Of a DNA stretch of 64,000 nucleotides, positions 63,431-64,000 are shown one piece after another. The position numbers and the translations under genes are program-made. The stretch comes from Kordiimonas sediminis (GTDB lineage Bacteria; Pseudomonadota; Alphaproteobacteria; Sphingomonadales; Kordiimonadaceae), in contig NZ_BNCI01000002.1 in the NCBI RefSeq assembly GCF_014656395.1, forward strand, positions 620,001-684,000. The letters are read 5' to 3'. Each line of letters begins with the position of its first letter. Position 1 is the first letter of the stretch. The notes beneath the pieces are model-generated. The model saw only the letters and a program-made list of their open reading frames with translations. It was not told the origin of the DNA and made no database searches.

Positions 63431-64000
63431 CTATGATGCTGATTGTGCGGGCAACCAAAGTGCCAGTTCGGGCCAAAGAAGAAGTATTAAAAGCCCCAGG
63501 AGCTGTATCAGTACAAAAGGGATGATGCCTTTATATATTGATCCCAGGCTGATGGATTTTGGGGCAGCACCCTTCATATAAAAAAGGGCGAAACCAAACG
63601 GCGGTGTAAGAAAACTAGTCTGAAGATTTACTGCCATCATGACTGCAAACCACGCGACGGTCAGCTCAGGGTAGGGGACATGAGTACCAAAATCCAGTGC
63701 CGTGATGATGGGTGCAAAAACTGGCAGAATTATCAATGTGATTTCTATCCAGTCAAAAAAGAAGCCCAACAGGAACACAGTTATCATCAACAGTATAAGA
63801 ACAGTCCATGCGTCAGCCCCCATACTATCTAAAGCATGGACAATAAGATCATGCCCACCAAGAAGCGCAAAGACATATGAAAAAGCTGTTGCACCGATAA
63901 ACAGCCCAAAAATCATCGTGCTGGTCAGGGCAGACTGCTCGGTTACTTCTTTCAGTGTCTTGAGGGACAGGGATTTATTTATCAGGGCAAGCAACGTGGC
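63431..64000 (-). CDS. TRAP transporter large permease, C-terminal part
   Basis: The gene continues past the right edge; at least 189 residues are visible. Several hydrophobic helices with 'LILLMITVFLLGFFFDWIEITLIILPVFAPIITALDFG' and 'MMAVNLQTSFLTPPFGFALFYMKGAAP' identify a DctM-type subunit of the TRAP family, which imports organic acids with Na+. The small permease and binding protein lie outside the window. Confidence 0.93.
   Translation of the reverse strand, partial: ATLLALINKSLSLKTLKEVTEQSALTSTMIFGLFIGATAFSYVFALLGGHDLIVHALDSMGADAWTVLILLMITVFLLGFFFDWIEITLIILPVFAPIITALDFGTHVPYPELTVAWFAVMMAVNLQTSFLTPPFGFALFYMKGAAPKSISLGSIYKGIIPFVLIQLLGLLILLLWPELALWLPAQSAS

Noticed and set aside
1-64000. 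CRISPR array, insertion sequence or prophage
   Set aside because: No regularly spaced repeats, transposase, integrase or phage structural genes were seen.

Overview
This window is a 64 kb piece of an alphaproteobacterial chromosome of moderate GC content. The evidence is conserved alphaproteobacterial gene order (a methyltransferase-tolC-popZ-valS run; erpA/dgt/argS/SPOR/nagZ/M50/scpAB/tatABC/serS/surE/LysM-M23; a DUF815 ATPase divergent from yajC-secD-secF), lineage-typical families (PopZ, DUF4170, DUF2336, PAS_5, aa3-type oxidase subunit IV) and perfect CtrA-type boxes (TTAA-N7-TTAAC). TonB-dependent receptors, an NhaC-type antiporter, a Na+:alanine symporter and a TRAP permease suit a marine heterotroph, possibly Kordiimonadales-like; that placement is a guess. 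I see no phage, insertion sequence, rRNA operon or CRISPR array.

Layout. 1-1.3 kb: end of a TonB-dependent receptor, a secreted SnoaL-like protein and tRNA-Cys. 1.5-7.3 kb: PIMT-like methyltransferase, TolC, PopZ, ValS. 7.3-9.3 kb: a leftward LbtU-like porin behind an unknown protein. 9.5-14.2 kb: IlvD, a membrane protein, then leftward Xth, ErpA and a PAS_5 protein. 14.3-26.2 kb: a long rightward housekeeping series from dgt to a LysM/M23 lipoprotein, covering nucleotide hydrolysis, Arg and Ser tRNA charging, wall recycling, chromosome segregation and Tat export. 26.3-30.8 kb: DUF815 ATPase and YajC-SecD-SecF. 31.0-32.6 kb: two unknown exported helical proteins. 32.8-40.4 kb: PHA synthase, AlaC-like aminotransferase, homoserine dehydrogenase, GlpX, RecJ and two tRNA-Glu genes.

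40.5-53.2 kb is the main accessory block: a divergent polyamine (putrescine-type) catabolic locus. Seven leftward genes encode an uncharacterised membrane protein, PuuD-like hydrolase, PuuA-like ligase, class III aminotransferase, PuuC-like aldehyde dehydrogenase, NhaC-type antiporter and a GntR regulator. Rightward genes encode a second PuuA-like ligase, a PuuB-like oxidase and a TPR-sulfotransferase. The 354-bp divergent region holds two identical palindromes TGTGATCACA, each exactly 12 nt downstream of a TTGAC(A/C) hexamer facing its own operon, so one repressor could close both promoters.

53.3-64.0 kb: a TonB-dependent receptor; a threonine/serine dehydratase carrying an in-frame N-terminal membrane segment with a second internal start; a 36-residue cytochrome oxidase subunit IV; HspQ; small conserved proteins; a GcvR-like ACT protein; MlaC; cytochrome c; a Na+:alanine symporter; a DUF2336 protein behind a CtrA box; and the end of a TRAP large permease. 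The polyamine control region, the dehydratase fusion and the iron-porin control region are the most interesting parts.
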